Assembly: GCA_963580285.1 (NCBI GenBank)
Contig: OY757014.1
Coordinates: forward strand, 20,810,088-20,874,087
Reading direction: 5' to 3'
DNA length: 64,000 nucleotides
Origin: Lucinisca nassula
Taxonomy: Eukaryota; Mollusca; Bivalvia; Lucinida; Lucinidae
The notes under the pieces are model-generated. The model had not been told where the DNA came from and did no database searches. It worked only from the letters and a program-made list of their open reading frames with translations. Shown piece after piece: positions 62,810 through 64,000 of this stretch (its first letter is position 1; every line of letters begins with the position of its first letter). A program made the translations under genes and the position numbers.

Positions 62810-64000
62810 TGGTAACTAGTTTCAGGTATCTATTCATATAAAACAACACTATGAATATGTAAAATTTTTGTAATCCGGTTTCCACGTTGCTTAGTTGCTA
62901 TTGGATTGGATGTCTTTCTATCAAAATACCGATGCAACAAATATCCTTTTCGAAATGAAGTTCTAACGCAAAACTATTTTTAAATATCTCACTTAATAAT
63001 TTCACTTTCTCACAGTCATTGCTTTACGAACCAGGATTGCAAATAGATCTAAAATATATTGGTATCTCTTAAACAGATTCTTGTGTATTGTAAATTTGAC
63101 GAAAAGCCTATAGTAATCCAACAGACGTATAGCTTTGCATCGTTTGAGCTACAAAGAGCAATTCCTCCAAAAGCATTCTTGCTTCCCATGTCAATAGGAG
63201 TTCGTGTATAAAGAGCAATGGCTATAAAAGGCAAAATATAAAGAAATATTTATTTCATATCTGAGTTGAGGTTCTTGTAAATATAGTTATAGAATTATAT
63301 TTTTGAAATTATTGAGCTACTAAGATAACTAATAAACGTGTATTTAAAAAGGCATGAATTTAAAAGGCAGTCTATAAAAAGATATTTTATTTCTATTTTG
63401 ATTTGAGATGTTCTGTAAATTTAATTATAGATTTTTGTGTTTTTTTTGTGCAATTACTGAGCAACTTAGATAAATATGAAAGATCACTTAAAATATGCCA
63501 GAATTTAGTATATGAATTGTAAAAGTGTTTGGTATTTTGTCAGCATATTCACATTTTTAGAGTTATTTTATGTTTTGTCTCATTAAACATCAAATATATC
63601 TTTTTACTTAATATTTATTATACTGCTGCTGTATATATGTGCAACGTAAATTATCGAAAAAAGCGAAGTGACATACTTTTATGTGGTGCTCCTTACACCA
63701 CCACAATGATTTTTTTTCAAAGGATCAAAATTTCTTTGTAAAAACTCATATTGTTTAAGAATTGATTGATTCCTAATTCCTTTTACCTGTTTAGTTTGAG
63801 TTTGTTGTTGGGTATATTTTGTAACGCCATTTTTGTAAAAAAAAAATACATGTTTCATTTTACTTACTGTAAAATGGTTGACGCTTTTACAAGCTTTACA
63901 AACATTTTGTAAGGAAAAATGTTTATAGAGGGCAAAATATAAAATAAAAAGTAACAGCCAAAAGCAAATAAACTATTTAAAAATGAAAGCTGAACAAAAA
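62810..64000. other. No gene seen; AT-rich with a weak 140-bp repeat
   Basis: Two diverged units around 63235-63350 and 63375-63500 share GATATTTTATTTC, TTCTGTAAAT-like and ATTATTGAGCTAC/ATTACTGAGCAAC blocks. No coding or RNA signal. Confidence 0.4.

Overview
The window looks like intergenic DNA from an animal genome, most likely a bivalve mollusc. This rests on AT-rich composition, eukaryotic tRNA-derived SINEs, a Penelope-like reverse transcriptase of the type I associate with bivalves, and bivalve 'pearl'-like elements whose ends flank tandem core repeats. The species cannot be named from the sequence. I see no convincing intact host gene in 64 kb. Almost every long open frame is a by-product of repeats. 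The only recognisable proteins are decayed: a Penelope-like reverse transcriptase, a Tc1-like transposase, a mariner-like transposase, a Myb/SANT-like domain with an internal stop, and one unidentified coding relic.

Layout. 1-7.2 kb: a tandem-core element (about 150-165 bp units, pearl type I) interrupted by a SINE and two Penelope-like copies, one about 2.6 kb and carrying the reverse transcriptase. 7.5-10.2 kb: a TTAA MITE, a palindromic MITE, then a second tandem-core element (GCACGACCC type). 10.2-17 kb: SINE-like F repeats interleaved with (TAGG/CCTA)n. 18-21 kb: SINE, palindromic MITE and a pearl-like core with a Penelope-like insertion. 21.2-22.7 kb: a GC-rich element with TTA target duplication inside a Penelope-like copy. 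22.7-25.6 kb: palindromic and other MITEs. 25.8-30.5 kb: one pearl-like element with a second inserted inverted in it. 31-37 kb: palindromic MITEs, mariner relic, palindromic and 54-bp minisatellites, and a second GCACGACCC element. 37.3-39.9 kb: a 1.3-kb duplication. 41.8-42.4 kb: Tc1 relic. 42.9-49.1 kb: Penelope-like copies interrupted by a third tandem-core element. 49.7-52.4 kb: mostly unique DNA carrying a recurring 15-base motif. 52.5-57.4 kb: nested Penelope-like copies, MITEs and SINEs. 57.6-61.1 kb: SINEs, the Myb/SANT relic and the unidentified coding relic. 61.1-64 kb: AT-rich, largely featureless apart from one Penelope-like end.

The elements form layers. Penelope-like copies are 5'-truncated to different points and keep one common 3' end, and they land in tandem-core elements and MITEs. 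DNA elements with TTAA or TTA targets land in Penelope-like copies, and their target duplications can be read against uninterrupted copies in the same window. Several non-autonomous tandem-core families share one plan: hairpin ends, a GTCCGTCC-rich tract and a tandem core that varies in copy number. All identity and copy judgements were made by eye, without alignment tools.
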